Shown here piece by piece: positions 7,883 to 15,952 of a stretch of 51,451 bases of DNA. The notes under the pieces were generated by a model, which saw only the letters and a list, made by a program, of their open reading frames with translations, was not told the origin of the DNA and ran no database searches. The DNA is from Flavobacterium sp. (GTDB taxonomy: Bacteria; Bacteroidota; Bacteroidia; Flavobacteriales; Flavobacteriaceae). Position 1 is the first letter of the stretch. Each line of letters opens with the position of its first letter. Where the stretch lies: assembly GCF_027531705.1 (NCBI RefSeq), contig NZ_JAPZSP010000006.1, positions 1 through 51,451 of the forward strand, given 5' to 3'. The translations under genes were made by a program, and so were the position numbers.

Positions 7883-9943
7883 CTATTCTGCTTTTAGGTT
7901 GCGAAGTTGTTTTAATTTGTCTTTTAAAACCGTTAATTCTTCTTTGTGTTTTTCGATGTTTTTACGTACTTCTAACACAATTGAATTTTCTTTTTTGGCG
8001 TTTTTAGTATTGGTAAAAAACTGAATGTTGTTTTCCAATTGGAAGATTTCGCCTTGCACTTCGTCGATTTTGCGCATTAGGAAAACTTTTTCGTTTTCTA
8101 ATTTTCTCGAATCGTCAGAACCAGCTAATTGCTCAATACGATTGTTGAAACGCATCATGTCGGTTTCTTTTTTGCTCAAGCTCAATTTTTCGAATAAAAC
8201 ATCTAATATTTTATTGAATTTTCCTTCGATATGTCTTCTGCCAAAAGGAACTTTACCAAAACCTTTCCAAGTTTCGATATGCGCTTTGATAGCATCTAAA
8301 TCGGTTTTGTGATCGCCCGTCATTTCAAAAGCACGCAAAGTTTCAAGGTATTCTTTTTTCTTTTCGAATGCCTCTACTTCTTCAGCGTTTTCTTCGTTTT
8401 TGCTTTCTTTTAATTTATCAAAATAATGATTACAAGCCGCTCTAAATTCAGCCCAGATTTTATCAGAAAACTTTCTTGGCACGTGACCAATCGTTTTCCA
8501 TTCATCCTGAATTTGTTTCATGATTGGCGTAGTTGCTGCAAAATCTGTACTGTCTTGCAATTCAACTGCTTTGGCAACCAAGGCTTGTTTTTTGGTCAAG
8601 TTATCGGTTTGGTCTTTTTTAATGTCTTTGTAAAAAGAATTTTTAAGTACATTAAAATTACGAACGGCTGTTTTGAATGTTGACCAAGTTTCTTCGTTTA
8701 CTTCGCTAGGAACTTTTCCTGTTGAGAAAAATTCGTTGCGTAACGCTTCTACTTTTGCCACTTGAGCTGCCCAAAGAGCATGAGAATTTACTTTTTCGGT
8801 AGCTAAAACTTCAATTTGAGCAATGATATTTTTCTTTTTCTCTAAATTTTCTGTTTCACCAGCACGCAATTTTTCAAAAATAAGTTCGCGCTTGTCGTGC
8901 ATAATTTTGGTTAATTCACTGAATTTATTCCAAATTTCCTCACGGTGTTCTCTCGAAACGGGACCGATTTCTTCTTTCCAAATTTTGTGTAAATCCTGCA
9001 ATTCACGGAAAGCTTTGTTCACGTCTTCCATTTGTGTTAACTCTTCAACACGTGCAACGATTTTTTGTTTTTGTTCCAAATTGTGTTTGAAATCAATATC
9101 TCTAGCTTCTCTATCTAAATGAAGGAAGTCATAGAAATTCTCCATATGAAAATGGTAGTTATTCCAAACGTGGTTGTATTTATCTTTAGGAATTGAGCCA
9201 GCGTTTTTCCAGCGATCTCTAATATCGTTCAATTGCTTAAGCGAATTAGTAATATTTCCTGGATTGGTAACCAAATTTTTCAATTCTTCAACAAGTGCTA
9301 AACGATTTTGAAGATTGGCTTCAAGATTAGATTGTAAGCTTTTATAATGTTTGTTTTTTCTATCTCTATAATGAGAATAGATTTGGTCAAACTTAGTTTT
9401 TAGTGGAAAATGATATTCAAAATCCTCAGTTGTATCTGGATTTTCGGCATGAAATTCTTCTTTTTTCTCATCAATAAAATGATGGTATTTTGCCAAAAAT
9501 GATTTTTTAATTTCTTCAACGTGCTCTTTCACAGCCATCACTTTTTCGTTTTCAGCTACTTTTTCAAGTGCATCAACAAGAGATTCCATCGACATTGCTT
9601 CATAATCTTCCATAGGAATTTCATGGCGAATGGTTTCGTCTTCGCTTTCGGCAGCGTTGGTTGCAGCAATTTCATTGATAGCGATGATACTTTCGTCAGC
9701 TATTTCTAGCGTATCGTCAGCAACTTGTTCATCAGTCAATTCTACGATGTTTTCTTCGGTAGTGGCTTCAACTTCTGGCGCTGGTTCGGCAATTTCTTCT
9801 ATTGTAGCTGTTTCTTCAGTTTCTGCAACTGTTTCTTCAACTTCTTGAATTTCAGAAGTAGTTGCTTCTACAGCATTGTTTTCGCGGTTTCCATCTGCTA
9901 GATTTTCGTTACTAGGCAGGTTATCATTCTTTTCTTCAGACAT
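7883..9943 (-). CDS. DUF349 repeat protein
   Basis: 686 residues. The first ~115 residues are highly acidic, low-complexity and rich in E, A and T. Then come at least five DUF349 repeats of ~75 residues, each with the core W-K-x-x-G-x-[IV]-P ... [IW]-x-x-[FY] (for example DRWKNAGSIPKDKYNHVW, DEWKTIGHVPRKFSDKIW, ETWKGFGKVPFGRRHIE). A predicted coiled coil (QLENNIQFF to the end) closes the protein. No signal peptide or membrane segment, so it is cytoplasmic. DUF349 proteins are widespread in Bacteroidota and actinobacteria with no agreed biochemical role; helical bundles like these suggest a protein- or nucleic-acid-binding scaffold, which is inference. Monocistronic with its own terminator. 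Confidence 0.85.
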   Translation of the reverse strand: MSEEKNDNLPSNENLADGNRENNAVEATTSEIQEVEETVAETEETATIEEIAEPAPEVEATTEENIVELTDEQVADDTLEIADESIIAINEIAATNAAESEDETIRHEIPMEDYEAMSMESLVDALEKVAENEKVMAVKEHVEEIKKSFLAKYHHFIDEKKEEFHAENPDTTEDFEYHFPLKTKFDQIYSHYRDRKNKHYKSLQSNLEANLQNRLALVEELKNLVTNPGNITNSLKQLNDIRDRWKNAGSIPKDKYNHVWNNYHFHMENFYDFLHLDREARDIDFKHNLEQKQKIVARVEELTQMEDVNKAFRELQDLHKIWKEEIGPVSREHREEIWNKFSELTKIMHDKRELIFEKLRAGETENLEKKKNIIAQIEVLATEKVNSHALWAAQVAKVEALRNEFFSTGKVPSEVNEETWSTFKTAVRNFNVLKNSFYKDIKKDQTDNLTKKQALVAKAVELQDSTDFAATTPIMKQIQDEWKTIGHVPRKFSDKIWAEFRAACNHYFDKLKESKNEENAEEVEAFEKKKEYLETLRAFEMTGDHKTDLDAIKAHIETWKGFGKVPFGRRHIEGKFNKILDVLFEKLSLSKKETDMMRFNNRIEQLAGSDDSRKLENEKVFLMRKIDEVQGEIFQLENNIQFFTNTKNAKKENSIVLEVRKNIEKHKEELTVLKDKLKQLRNLKAE

Positions 9944-10048
9944 TTTTTTAAATGTGTAAGGTTTATAATTATACTATATAATAGGGCGAAAGGTAGTAAA
10001 CACGGAACAAAATTCAAAACAAATCGAAAAATTAAACAAATAAAAATG

Positions 10049-10088
10049 AAAAAGCATCATTAAAGAAATTTCTTTAACGATGCTTTTA
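10049..10088 (-). terminator. Hairpin between terC and the DUF349 gene
   Basis: A stem of about 16 bp with one mismatch: AAAGCATCATTAAAG / CTTTAACGATGCTTT around AAATTT. A T-rich or A-rich flank lies on each side. It lies 163 nt past the terC stop, so it most likely ends that minus-strand run. Confidence 0.6.
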
Positions 10089-10211
10089 TAAAATTAGACA
10101 AACTTTTTAGACACAAATTTCACAAATTATCACAAAATTGTTTGCTACGATTATTACATAAATGATTGCTGATAGCAATTTTAATTAGTGAAATCTATTT
10201 TTAGAATTTTT

Positions 10212-10240
10212 TAATTCGTGTAAATTCGTGTAATTAGTGT
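10212..10240. repeat. Short direct repeat AATTCGTGTAA x2 plus AATTAGTGT
   Basis: Imperfect tandem words just past the terC stop codon; non-coding. Confidence 0.45.
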
Positions 10241-10251
10241 TTAATGAAAAT

Positions 10252-11112
10252 CTAGTTGTTTAAATCAAAATCTTCCAATTTTTTATCTTCAATTTTGCTA
10301 TTGTGAAGGACAACTGGTTTACTGTTTTTGCGCATTTTGATATTCAAAAATTCTACAAATAATGAGAAGAAAATGGCAAAATATAAGTATCCTTTTGGAA
10401 TGCTATGTATTTCAACATCAGAACCAAAGCGGAAATGCGCTAAGTGAGAACCTTCTGCTAAAAGCATTACGCCAATCAAGATTAAGAATGACAAACCAAG
10501 AATTTGAATAGTTGGATGTTCGTTCACAAATTTACTTACTGGACCAGCAAAAATCATCATTATAACGATAGAAATCACTATAGAAAGAATCATAATTTCG
10601 ATAGCGCCTGAGTAGCCAAAACCACCTTCTGCTGGAGATTTCATGCTAATCATTCCGATGGCTGTTAAAATACTATCAAATGAAAAAACGATGTTTAGCA
10701 TCGCTATTTGAAAAACGGCACTTGATAAACTTGAAGCCGATTTTCCTGAAGCACTTTCTTCTTCGCCTTCCATTTTGTGATGAATTTCAGAAACGGATTT
10801 GTATAATAGAAACAAACCACCACCAAATATTATTAAACTTTGACCCGTAATATGTGCTTCAAAAAATCCCCAGTCAATATGAAAAAGTGTTTGTTGTAAA
10901 CTTAAAACCCATGAAATTCCGAATAATAAAATTATTCTGAAAACCATTGCAAGTAATAAACCGATTCTTCTAGCTTTTGGTTGGTCTTCGGCTTTCAATT
11001 TTCCTGAAACAATTGATAGAAAAACGATGTTGTCGATTCCTAAAATGATTTCTAAAAAAGTTAAGGTTAATAAAGCTATCCAAGCATTTGGGTTTGAAAT
11101 TAATTCGAGCAT
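10252..11112 (-). CDS. TerC family integral membrane protein
   Basis: 286 residues with about seven membrane segments. The start MLELISNPNAWIALLTLTFL and the motif LGIDNIVFLSIVSGKL are the TerC signature; a second acidic motif (FSFDSILTAIGM) is present in the second half, as in TerC proteins. Family members have been linked to tellurite resistance and to export of manganese or other metal ions to protect secreted proteins. Which role applies here cannot be read from sequence. Last gene of the minus-strand run that begins at 16.6 kb, 41 nt after the lipoprotein gene. Confidence 0.9.
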   Translation of the reverse strand: MLELISNPNAWIALLTLTFLEIILGIDNIVFLSIVSGKLKAEDQPKARRIGLLLAMVFRIILLFGISWVLSLQQTLFHIDWGFFEAHITGQSLIIFGGGLFLLYKSVSEIHHKMEGEEESASGKSASSLSSAVFQIAMLNIVFSFDSILTAIGMISMKSPAEGGFGYSGAIEIMILSIVISIVIMMIFAGPVSKFVNEHPTIQILGLSFLILIGVMLLAEGSHLAHFRFGSDVEIHSIPKGYLYFAIFFSLFVEFLNIKMRKNSKPVVLHNSKIEDKKLEDFDLNN

Positions 11113-11153
11113 TTTATTTTAAAATTTAGTTTATAAAAGTTGTTAAACGTATG

Positions 11154-11528
11154 TTAGTCGAGTTTTGTTACAAAACCTTGTTGTTTTTTTGCATCGCCTA
11201 CAAAAGAGAATTCAAAGGTATAGGTTTTTTCTTTTGTGGCAACAATTTTCATACTAATAGCTTTCTTTTCGGCACTATTCTTCGGATTTATTTTTTGCAA
11301 AATAAATTCACAATCGTTAATCCATCGTACCGAAGCTGAATCTGTTTTTCCTTGAAAAGTTTCAACTTGAAGTTTATCAGTTCGTTCGAATGTTGAAGTT
11401 ATTTTTTTACCATCAATTTCTTTAGTAAATTCAAATTTTCCTGTTTTAAAATCGGTGCAATTGCATTCGGTTTTTGATGGCATACAGGAAGCAAGTGTAA
11501 GCAAAAATAGGATAAGAATTGGTTTCAT
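11154..11528 (-). CDS. Small lipoprotein, conserved in flavobacteria
   Basis: 124 residues. A lipoprotein signal peptide (MKPILILFLLTLASC, cysteine 15) precedes a ~105-residue soluble domain: TECNCTDFKTGKFEF, then alternating beta-like strands, with two further cysteines near the N-terminus and one in the middle (WINDCEF). Function unknown. From memory, relatives in flavobacterial genomes have carried the label 'DNA topoisomerase IV'. Nothing in the sequence (no topoisomerase motif, export signal present) supports that label. It lies 33 nt downstream of the pentapeptide-repeat gene and 41 nt upstream of terC. Confidence 0.8.
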   Translation of the reverse strand: MKPILILFLLTLASCMPSKTECNCTDFKTGKFEFTKEIDGKKITSTFERTDKLQVETFQGKTDSASVRWINDCEFILQKINPKNSAEKKAISMKIVATKEKTYTFEFSFVGDAKKQQGFVTKLD

Positions 11529-11561
11529 TTAGTTGTTTTATTTTTTTTAAATTGTTAAAAT

Positions 11562-12134
11562 TTATTCTATTTTTAAATCATATTTATCTAATAAATTCGG
11601 AATTCCTTGTAATGAAAACTTTGCTTTTTTCATCGAATTGAATTCGGGATCAATTTTGAAATTATAAGAAGTGGTAAAATCGACTTCTTTTAGTTCTGTT
11701 TCATTGAAAATAGCATTGATAAGATTACAATTTTCAAAAATAGAATTAGCTAAATTGGTTCCAATAAAATTTACTTCTTTAAGTGAACAAGAAATGAAAT
11801 TGGTTTTTGGCATTTTTTTATTGGCAAATGAAGCATAATCTAATGTAGAATCTTGAAAATGAACACTGAATAAAAAATCTGTACATTCTTGAAAAGCGAT
11901 TCCTAGTAATTTGCAGTTTTTGAATGTAACTGTTTTTAAACTTGCATTTTGAAGCTTAGACATTGATAAATTGCAATCAATAAATTCACAATCTATAAAA
12001 GTTGTTTCGGTAAAATTTGCATTAGAAAAATCACAATTTTTGAACGTACAACCGTCAAATTCGCGATTGGTAATCTTGGCGTCGAGTAGAATTACTTTTT
12101 CAAAAGTGGTGTTGATGTATAGAAGCTCGTTCAT
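11562..12134 (-). CDS. Pentapeptide-repeat protein, Qnr/McbG-like
   Basis: 190 residues, made almost entirely of pentapeptide repeats of the A(N/D)[LF]xx type (CTFKNCDFSNANF, NFIGTNLANSIFENCNL). This fold is a right-handed quadrilateral beta-helix that mimics B-DNA. A short break around residues 90-110 resembles the loops of Qnr proteins. The length is close to McbG (187) and Qnr (~218), which protect DNA gyrase from microcin B17 or quinolones; other pentapeptide proteins have other roles. Its ATG overlaps the toxin stop codon (TAATG), so its translation is probably coupled to the toxin. No signal peptide. Repeat type is certain; gyrase protection is inference. Confidence 0.85.
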   Translation of the reverse strand: MNELLYINTTFEKVILLDAKITNREFDGCTFKNCDFSNANFTETTFIDCEFIDCNLSMSKLQNASLKTVTFKNCKLLGIAFQECTDFLFSVHFQDSTLDYASFANKKMPKTNFISCSLKEVNFIGTNLANSIFENCNLINAIFNETELKEVDFTTSYNFKIDPEFNSMKKAKFSLQGIPNLLDKYDLKIE

Positions 12135-12436
12135 TAATGATTTTTTGGTTTTCTAGAAGTATGTCGTACTCTAAGAATTTGTATTTCTTGATTTGTTATT
12201 CTGAAAGAAATCTTATAATTATAAACATGATAAGCTCTGAAAGTTCCATCATTAGGTTTTCTTTGTTCGTCTAATTCATAAATTTCTGGTTTTGAAATCA
12301 AAACTTCAGCGCTATCAAATATAGTTTCAATTACTTTATCAGCAATTCTTATTGATTTAGTTTCAAAAAATATATAAAAATGAATATCTTCTAGTTGAAG
12401 TAAAGCATCTTCTGACCAAATTATTTTCTTCCCCAT
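12134..12436 (-). CDS. RelE/ParE superfamily toxin
   Basis: 100 residues. It has the ParE_toxin layout: an N-terminal strand (KIIWSEDALLQLEDIHFYI) leading into two long helices, then a four-stranded sheet ending in YKISFRITNQEIQILRVRHT and the family's terminal arginine-rich RHTSRKP. ParE members poison DNA gyrase, whereas RelE members cut mRNA on the ribosome. The helix-rich start and RVRHTSRxP end favour the ParE-like branch of Bacteroidota, but the target cannot be settled here. Its start overlaps the antitoxin gene by 16 nt and its stop overlaps the start of the pentapeptide gene by one base, giving a tight three-gene unit. Confidence 0.85.
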   Translation of the reverse strand: MGKKIIWSEDALLQLEDIHFYIFFETKSIRIADKVIETIFDSAEVLISKPEIYELDEQRKPNDGTFRAYHVYNYKISFRITNQEIQILRVRHTSRKPKNH

Positions 12437-12645
12437 TTTTTAGAGATAGCTCGAGCTTCTTCCATTGAATAAAACTTTCCTTCTTCGATGTTTTTCAGGG
12501 CATTATCAATTTCTTGGTTGTATTCTGAATCGGTTTCAGGTTTATTGAAAAATTCCAAAAGATGTTTCAATTTTTCAATAAAAGATGTGTCATTGATAGT
12601 GTCAATTTCTTTATGAATCCACTTTTTATTTGTTAAAATATCCAT
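12421..12645 (-). CDS. Antitoxin partner of the RelE/ParE toxin
   Basis: 74 residues, acidic. The N-terminal half (KKWIHKEIDTINDTSFIEKL) is helical, and the C-terminal EIDNALKNIEEGKFYSMEEA has the 'IExGxxxSxEEA' form common in small antitoxins of Bacteroidota. No ribbon-helix-helix or HTH motif is obvious, so DNA binding is uncertain. It is first in the unit, as is usual for antitoxins, and its 3' end overlaps the toxin start by 16 nt. A possible -7 box lies 24 nt upstream, inside the end of the preceding gene. Confidence 0.75.
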   Translation of the reverse strand: MDILTNKKWIHKEIDTINDTSFIEKLKHLLEFFNKPETDSEYNQEIDNALKNIEEGKFYSMEEARAISKKWGRK

Positions 12646-12668
12646 AGCCTAAAATTTTAGCTAATATA

Positions 12669-12676
12669 CAAAATTA
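12669..12676 (-). promoter_or_regulatory. Possible internal promoter -7 box of the toxin-antitoxin unit (TAATTTTG)
   Basis: TANNTTTG match on the minus strand ending 23 nt before the antitoxin ATG and overlapping the stop codon of the DUF6095 gene. No -33 TTG found, so tentative. Confidence 0.35.
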
Positions 12677-12895
12677 ATCATTAAATAAAGCTTTCATAAT
12701 AGTTTGCAAGCCTTTGTACATAAAATAGACAGCTAATCCTGAAAGAAAGATTCCGACTGCTAAAACAAGATAATGCCAAACATTTTGCTTGTTGATAAAG
12801 GCGTTATAAATCACTGATGGACCAATAAAAAGTAGTGGTAAAGCAAAAACTAAATATTTGATTCCTTTGGATAAAACAGTTCTATTTGTTGACAT
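12674..12895 (-). CDS. DUF6095-like small membrane protein
   Basis: 73 residues with two predicted membrane helices (YLVFALPLLFIGPSVIYNAF and WHYLVLAVGIFLSGLAVYFMY) and short charged ends. It resembles the DUF6095 family, which I associate with flavobacteria. It starts 4 nt after the murQ stop, so the two are co-transcribed. Function unknown. Confidence 0.7.
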   Translation of the reverse strand: MSTNRTVLSKGIKYLVFALPLLFIGPSVIYNAFINKQNVWHYLVLAVGIFLSGLAVYFMYKGLQTIMKALFND

Positions 12896-12899
12896 TTTT

Positions 12900-13712
12900 T
12901 TACAAATTATAATTATCTACAGCTTTTCGAACGCTTCCATATTTTGAAAGTAGCGTAGCGGCTTCTTCGTAACTAACTGGGATTTCGCTCATAATCATTT
13001 TTACGCCTCTGTCAACTAATTTGTCGTTGCTTAGTTGCATGTCGACCATTTTGTTGCCTTTTACTTTTCCGAGTTGTATCATGGTTGTTGTTGAAATCAT
13101 ATTTAACACCAACTTTTGAGCAGTTCCTGCTTTCATTCTTGAACTTCCTGTGACAAATTCTGGTCCGACAACAACTACAATTGGGAAATTTGCTACCAAT
13201 GCGAGCGGACTTCCTTCGTTGCAAGTTATACAACCAGTCACGATGTTATTTTCGTTGCATTTTCCCAAACCTTTGATGACATAAGGCGTTGTGCCAGAAG
13301 CTGCAATTCCGATTACAACATCATTTTGCGAAATGTTTTGTTCTTGCAAATCTAGCCAAGCTTGCGTTGTATTGTCTTCGGCATTTTCAACTGCACAACG
13401 AATTGCTTTGTCACCACCAGCGATTATTCCGTTTACCAAATCAAATGGAACACCGAAAGTTGGTGGACATTCTGATGCATCAACAATTCCTAATCGTCCA
13501 GAAGTTCCTGCGCCGATGTAGAAAAGCCTTCCACCTAATTTCATTTTCTCAACAATTTTGGCGACCAAAGATTCAATTTGAGGCAATGCTTTTTCGACTG
13601 CCAATGGAACGGTTTTGTCTTCATTGTTGATATTTTGCAATAATTCGGCAACAGACATTTTTTCTAAATGTTCGTATTTGGATGATTGCTCTGTGGTTTT
13701 GATAAAATTCAT
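12900..13712 (-). CDS. murQ: N-acetylmuramic acid 6-phosphate etherase
   Basis: About 270 residues. It cleaves the lactyl ether of MurNAc-6-phosphate to give GlcNAc-6-phosphate and D-lactate in cell-wall recycling. The SIS sugar-phosphate-binding fold is evident: IGAGTSGRLGIVDASECPPTFG (quoted in part: GAGTSGRLG), IAGGDKAIRCAVENAEDN with the catalytic glutamate region, and GIAASGTTPYV. The C-terminal part is typical (GTAQKLVLNMISTTTMI). A TTG at 13718 would add two residues, but the ATG at 13712 is preferred because the family begins MNFIKTTE. It lies 6 nt after the preceding stop. Confidence 0.93.
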   Translation of the reverse strand: MNFIKTTEQSSKYEHLEKMSVAELLQNINNEDKTVPLAVEKALPQIESLVAKIVEKMKLGGRLFYIGAGTSGRLGIVDASECPPTFGVPFDLVNGIIAGGDKAIRCAVENAEDNTTQAWLDLQEQNISQNDVVIGIAASGTTPYVIKGLGKCNENNIVTGCITCNEGSPLALVANFPIVVVVGPEFVTGSSRMKAGTAQKLVLNMISTTTMIQLGKVKGNKMVDMQLSNDKLVDRGVKMIMSEIPVSYEEAATLLSKYGSVRKAVDNYNL

Positions 13713-13718
13713 AACCAA

Positions 13719-13946
13719 TTATTCTTCGTAACGTTGAATTTCTCTATCGTAAAATTCGTTGGCAAGAGTAATCAAGTTTTCCATTTCGGCATTGAGTTCG
13801 GCTTCGTCAAGATCTTCATCTTCTTCCATAAATTCTACTTCATCATCTTTTAGATTGATAATAAAACGTGGATAATCAAGGTGAATGATGAAAATATCTT
13901 CGGGAAAATCTGTGTTGTCGCCTAGAACAAATTTTGGTAATTGCAT
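13719..13946 (-). CDS. Small acidic conserved hypothetical protein
   Basis: 75 residues, strongly acidic: a central run EFMEEDEDLDEAELNAEMEN and an N-terminal half rich in D, P and hydrophobics (LPKFVLGDNTDFPEDIFIIH). No export signal or known motif. It is immediately upstream of murQ (6 nt to its ATG) and so is probably co-transcribed. I recognise no function. Confidence 0.65.
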   Translation of the reverse strand: MQLPKFVLGDNTDFPEDIFIIHLDYPRFIINLKDDEVEFMEEDEDLDEAELNAEMENLITLANEFYDREIQRYEE

Positions 13947-13976
13947 TATAGTTATTTTAGATATTATAAAAGATTT

Positions 13977-14558
13977 TTAAACTTCAAGATGACCCCAATT
14001 TTCACCAGTTCTTATGCGCCAAAGTTGTTGTGTACTTATATTGAATTGTTTGGCAATTAATGTTAAACGTGTTTTATTATCTTCACGTTTCAACATTTTT
14101 TTGATGCGAATAACTTGAGTAGAAGTTAGTTTTCTACCATCTGCTTTTTTGTTATATTCAATAATAAATTGCTTAGCTTTAATAACTAGTGGATTTTTGC
14201 TATGGTGCGCTGTAAGCTCTTTTTGATTTGCCCATTTTAAGTTAGATACATGATCATTAACTTTGTCAAAATCTAAATGAAGCACAAATCGTCTGTCATC
14301 ATCAGGAGCTTTTTCGATGAAATATTCTGCAACGAGTCTGTACATAAACATATAAACTGATTTACGTTTGCCATCTGTATAAACTGCATATTTCCATATT
14401 CTATAACCTTCGAGCATGCTTCCTCTTAGTTCGTTTCCTTTTAAAACTTCCTCTTTATAACTTACAAGACGACCATAATTAGAAATGGCATAATTTAATT
14501 TTAAGCTTTCTGGAACAACAATTTTTCTAAATTCCTCACCTCTTAAAAGTTGAATCAT
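13977..14558 (-). CDS. NUMOD4/HNH endonuclease-like protein
   Basis: 193 residues. The N-terminus is a NUMOD4 domain (YAISNYGRLVSYKEE, residues ~24-40), followed by an HNH-type nuclease core (LHLDFDKVNDHVSNLKWA, ~100-117) in which the histidine, asparagine and second histidine spacing of the HNH_3 family can be followed. The C-terminal ~60 residues (TSTQVIRIKKML ... ISTQQLWRIRTGENW) look like a helix-turn-helix DNA-binding segment. Such proteins are usually homing endonucleases of phages or introns; here there is no intron and the gene sits cleanly in a housekeeping run. It may be a free-standing or domesticated nuclease. Start ATG at 14558, 8 nt after the MATE gene stop. Confidence 0.75.
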   Translation of the reverse strand: MIQLLRGEEFRKIVVPESLKLNYAISNYGRLVSYKEEVLKGNELRGSMLEGYRIWKYAVYTDGKRKSVYMFMYRLVAEYFIEKAPDDDRRFVLHLDFDKVNDHVSNLKWANQKELTAHHSKNPLVIKAKQFIIEYNKKADGRKLTSTQVIRIKKMLKREDNKTRLTLIAKQFNISTQQLWRIRTGENWGHLEV

Positions 14559-14565
14559 GATAAAA

Positions 14566-15939
14566 TTATTTAGTATTAATTAATTTTTTAGTTAGAATGT
14601 GAAAGCGAATATACAAAAAAAGTGCTGCAAATGATAATCCTGCTAAAAGTCCTATCCAAACACCAACAGCTTTTAAGGATGTATGTTCGCCAAGATAGTA
14701 TGAAATAGGAAAACCAATAACCCAATAGGCCACAAAAGTGATGTACATTGGAATCTTTACATCTTGTAAACCACGTAACGCACCAAGAACTACCACCTGA
14801 ATTCCATCTGAAATTTGAAAAACTGCCGCAACTAAAAGTAATTTGGCTGCAATTGAAATAACTTCATTATTGTCTAAAAGTTGAGCTTGATTTTCCATAT
14901 TTAGAAAAATATAGGGTAACGAATTATGCAAAAGCACAAATAGTATGGCAAAAATAATTTCGATAAAAATAGCCAGCAAAAATATAGAACGCGCTATAAT
15001 TACCAAATTTTTATAATCTTGATTTCCTTTTTGATTGCCAACTCTAATCATGGCTACAACACTCAATCCCATTGCAAACATAAAAGTCATCGACGCCAAG
15101 CTCAAAGCTATTTGATTAGCAGCTTGACTTGTTTTACCAATATTTCCGCAAAGCCAAATTGCTGCTGTGAAAAGAACCACTTCAAAAAGCATTTGCATAG
15201 CAGATGGAAATCCTAGGTTGACAATTTTAGAGATAGTCTCTTTCTTGATTTCGTCAAAACTGAATCCTTGAAAATAGTGTTTTAGTTTTTCTTGTTTGGC
15301 TAAAATAAAGTGCATAAAAACAACCATAGCAATACGGGAAATTACCGTTCCTAATCCGGCACCGATGATTCCCATTTTTGGAAAACCCCAAACTCCATAT
15401 ATTAAAACATAATTAAAAAACACATGCACAATATTTGCCATAACAATAGCATACATTGAATATTTGGTCATAGAAAGTCCGTCGGCAAATTGCTTATAAC
15501 CTTGGTAAATAATAAGGGGCACAAGCGAAAAAGCAACCCAATCAAGATAAGGTTTAGCTAATGTTATTACTTCTTCGGGTTGTTGCAATAATTCCATTAC
15601 CGGTTTGGCAAGTACTACCAATCCAAATAGGGCAAAACCTAAAATGGTGCATAAAAATAACCCGTTGTGAAAAGCCAAACGTATTTTGCTACGATTATTT
15701 TCGGCATCAGCTTCGGCAATTATTGGTGTTATGGCTGTTGAAAATCCGATTCCTAATGACATGGCTACAAAGATTAGACTGTTTCCTAGAGAAACCGCTG
15801 CCAACTCTGTTGAGCCTAATTTGCCCACCATAATATTGTCGACAATTGCTATTAAGGTATGGCCAACCATTCCTAGAATAACAGGATAAGCCAGTTTAAG
15901 GTTGTATGAAAACTCTTTTGTATAGGTAGATAAGTTCAT
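14566..15939 (-). CDS. MATE family multidrug/cation efflux transporter
   Basis: 457 residues with about twelve membrane helices in two similar halves, the usual length for NorM/MATE proteins. Landmarks are LKLAYPVILGMVGHTLIAIVDN-type first helix (quoted in part: IVDNIMVGKLGSTELAA), the cytosolic HNGLFLCTILGFAL region, and the second-half repeat GFPSAMQMLFEVVLF. MATE proteins export cationic drugs or metabolites using a sodium or proton gradient. Substrate cannot be read here. It lies 13 nt downstream of the thiamine pyrophosphokinase gene, so it could share its transcript. Confidence 0.9.
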   Translation of the reverse strand: MNLSTYTKEFSYNLKLAYPVILGMVGHTLIAIVDNIMVGKLGSTELAAVSLGNSLIFVAMSLGIGFSTAITPIIAEADAENNRSKIRLAFHNGLFLCTILGFALFGLVVLAKPVMELLQQPEEVITLAKPYLDWVAFSLVPLIIYQGYKQFADGLSMTKYSMYAIVMANIVHVFFNYVLIYGVWGFPKMGIIGAGLGTVISRIAMVVFMHFILAKQEKLKHYFQGFSFDEIKKETISKIVNLGFPSAMQMLFEVVLFTAAIWLCGNIGKTSQAANQIALSLASMTFMFAMGLSVVAMIRVGNQKGNQDYKNLVIIARSIFLLAIFIEIIFAILFVLLHNSLPYIFLNMENQAQLLDNNEVISIAAKLLLVAAVFQISDGIQVVVLGALRGLQDVKIPMYITFVAYWVIGFPISYYLGEHTSLKAVGVWIGLLAGLSFAALFLYIRFHILTKKLINTK

Positions 15940-15952
15940 TTTTGTTTTTTAA

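Larger units (their letters stand above)
9944..10251. other. 308-nt spacer: leader of the DUF349 gene, terminator and degenerate repeat
   Basis: No gene seen. It holds the terC hairpin (10049-10088), an AT-rich stretch with CACAAA words (10100-10135), and a tandem of AATTCGTGTA words (10212-10240). Confidence 0.5.

Noticed and set aside
9630..9848. 72-residue serine-rich frame opposite the DUF349 gene
   Set aside because: A shadow of the acidic low-complexity N-terminus.
10089..10251. Replication origin
   Set aside because: It has AT-rich repeats but no DnaA-box cluster or dnaA/parAB neighbours.
11154..11528. DNA topoisomerase IV label for the small lipoprotein
   Set aside because: It has a lipoprotein signal, is only 124 residues and shows no topoisomerase motif; the recalled label seems an annotation error.
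13012..13630. Frames on both strands inside murQ
   Set aside because: Out-of-frame shadows of a well-conserved gene.
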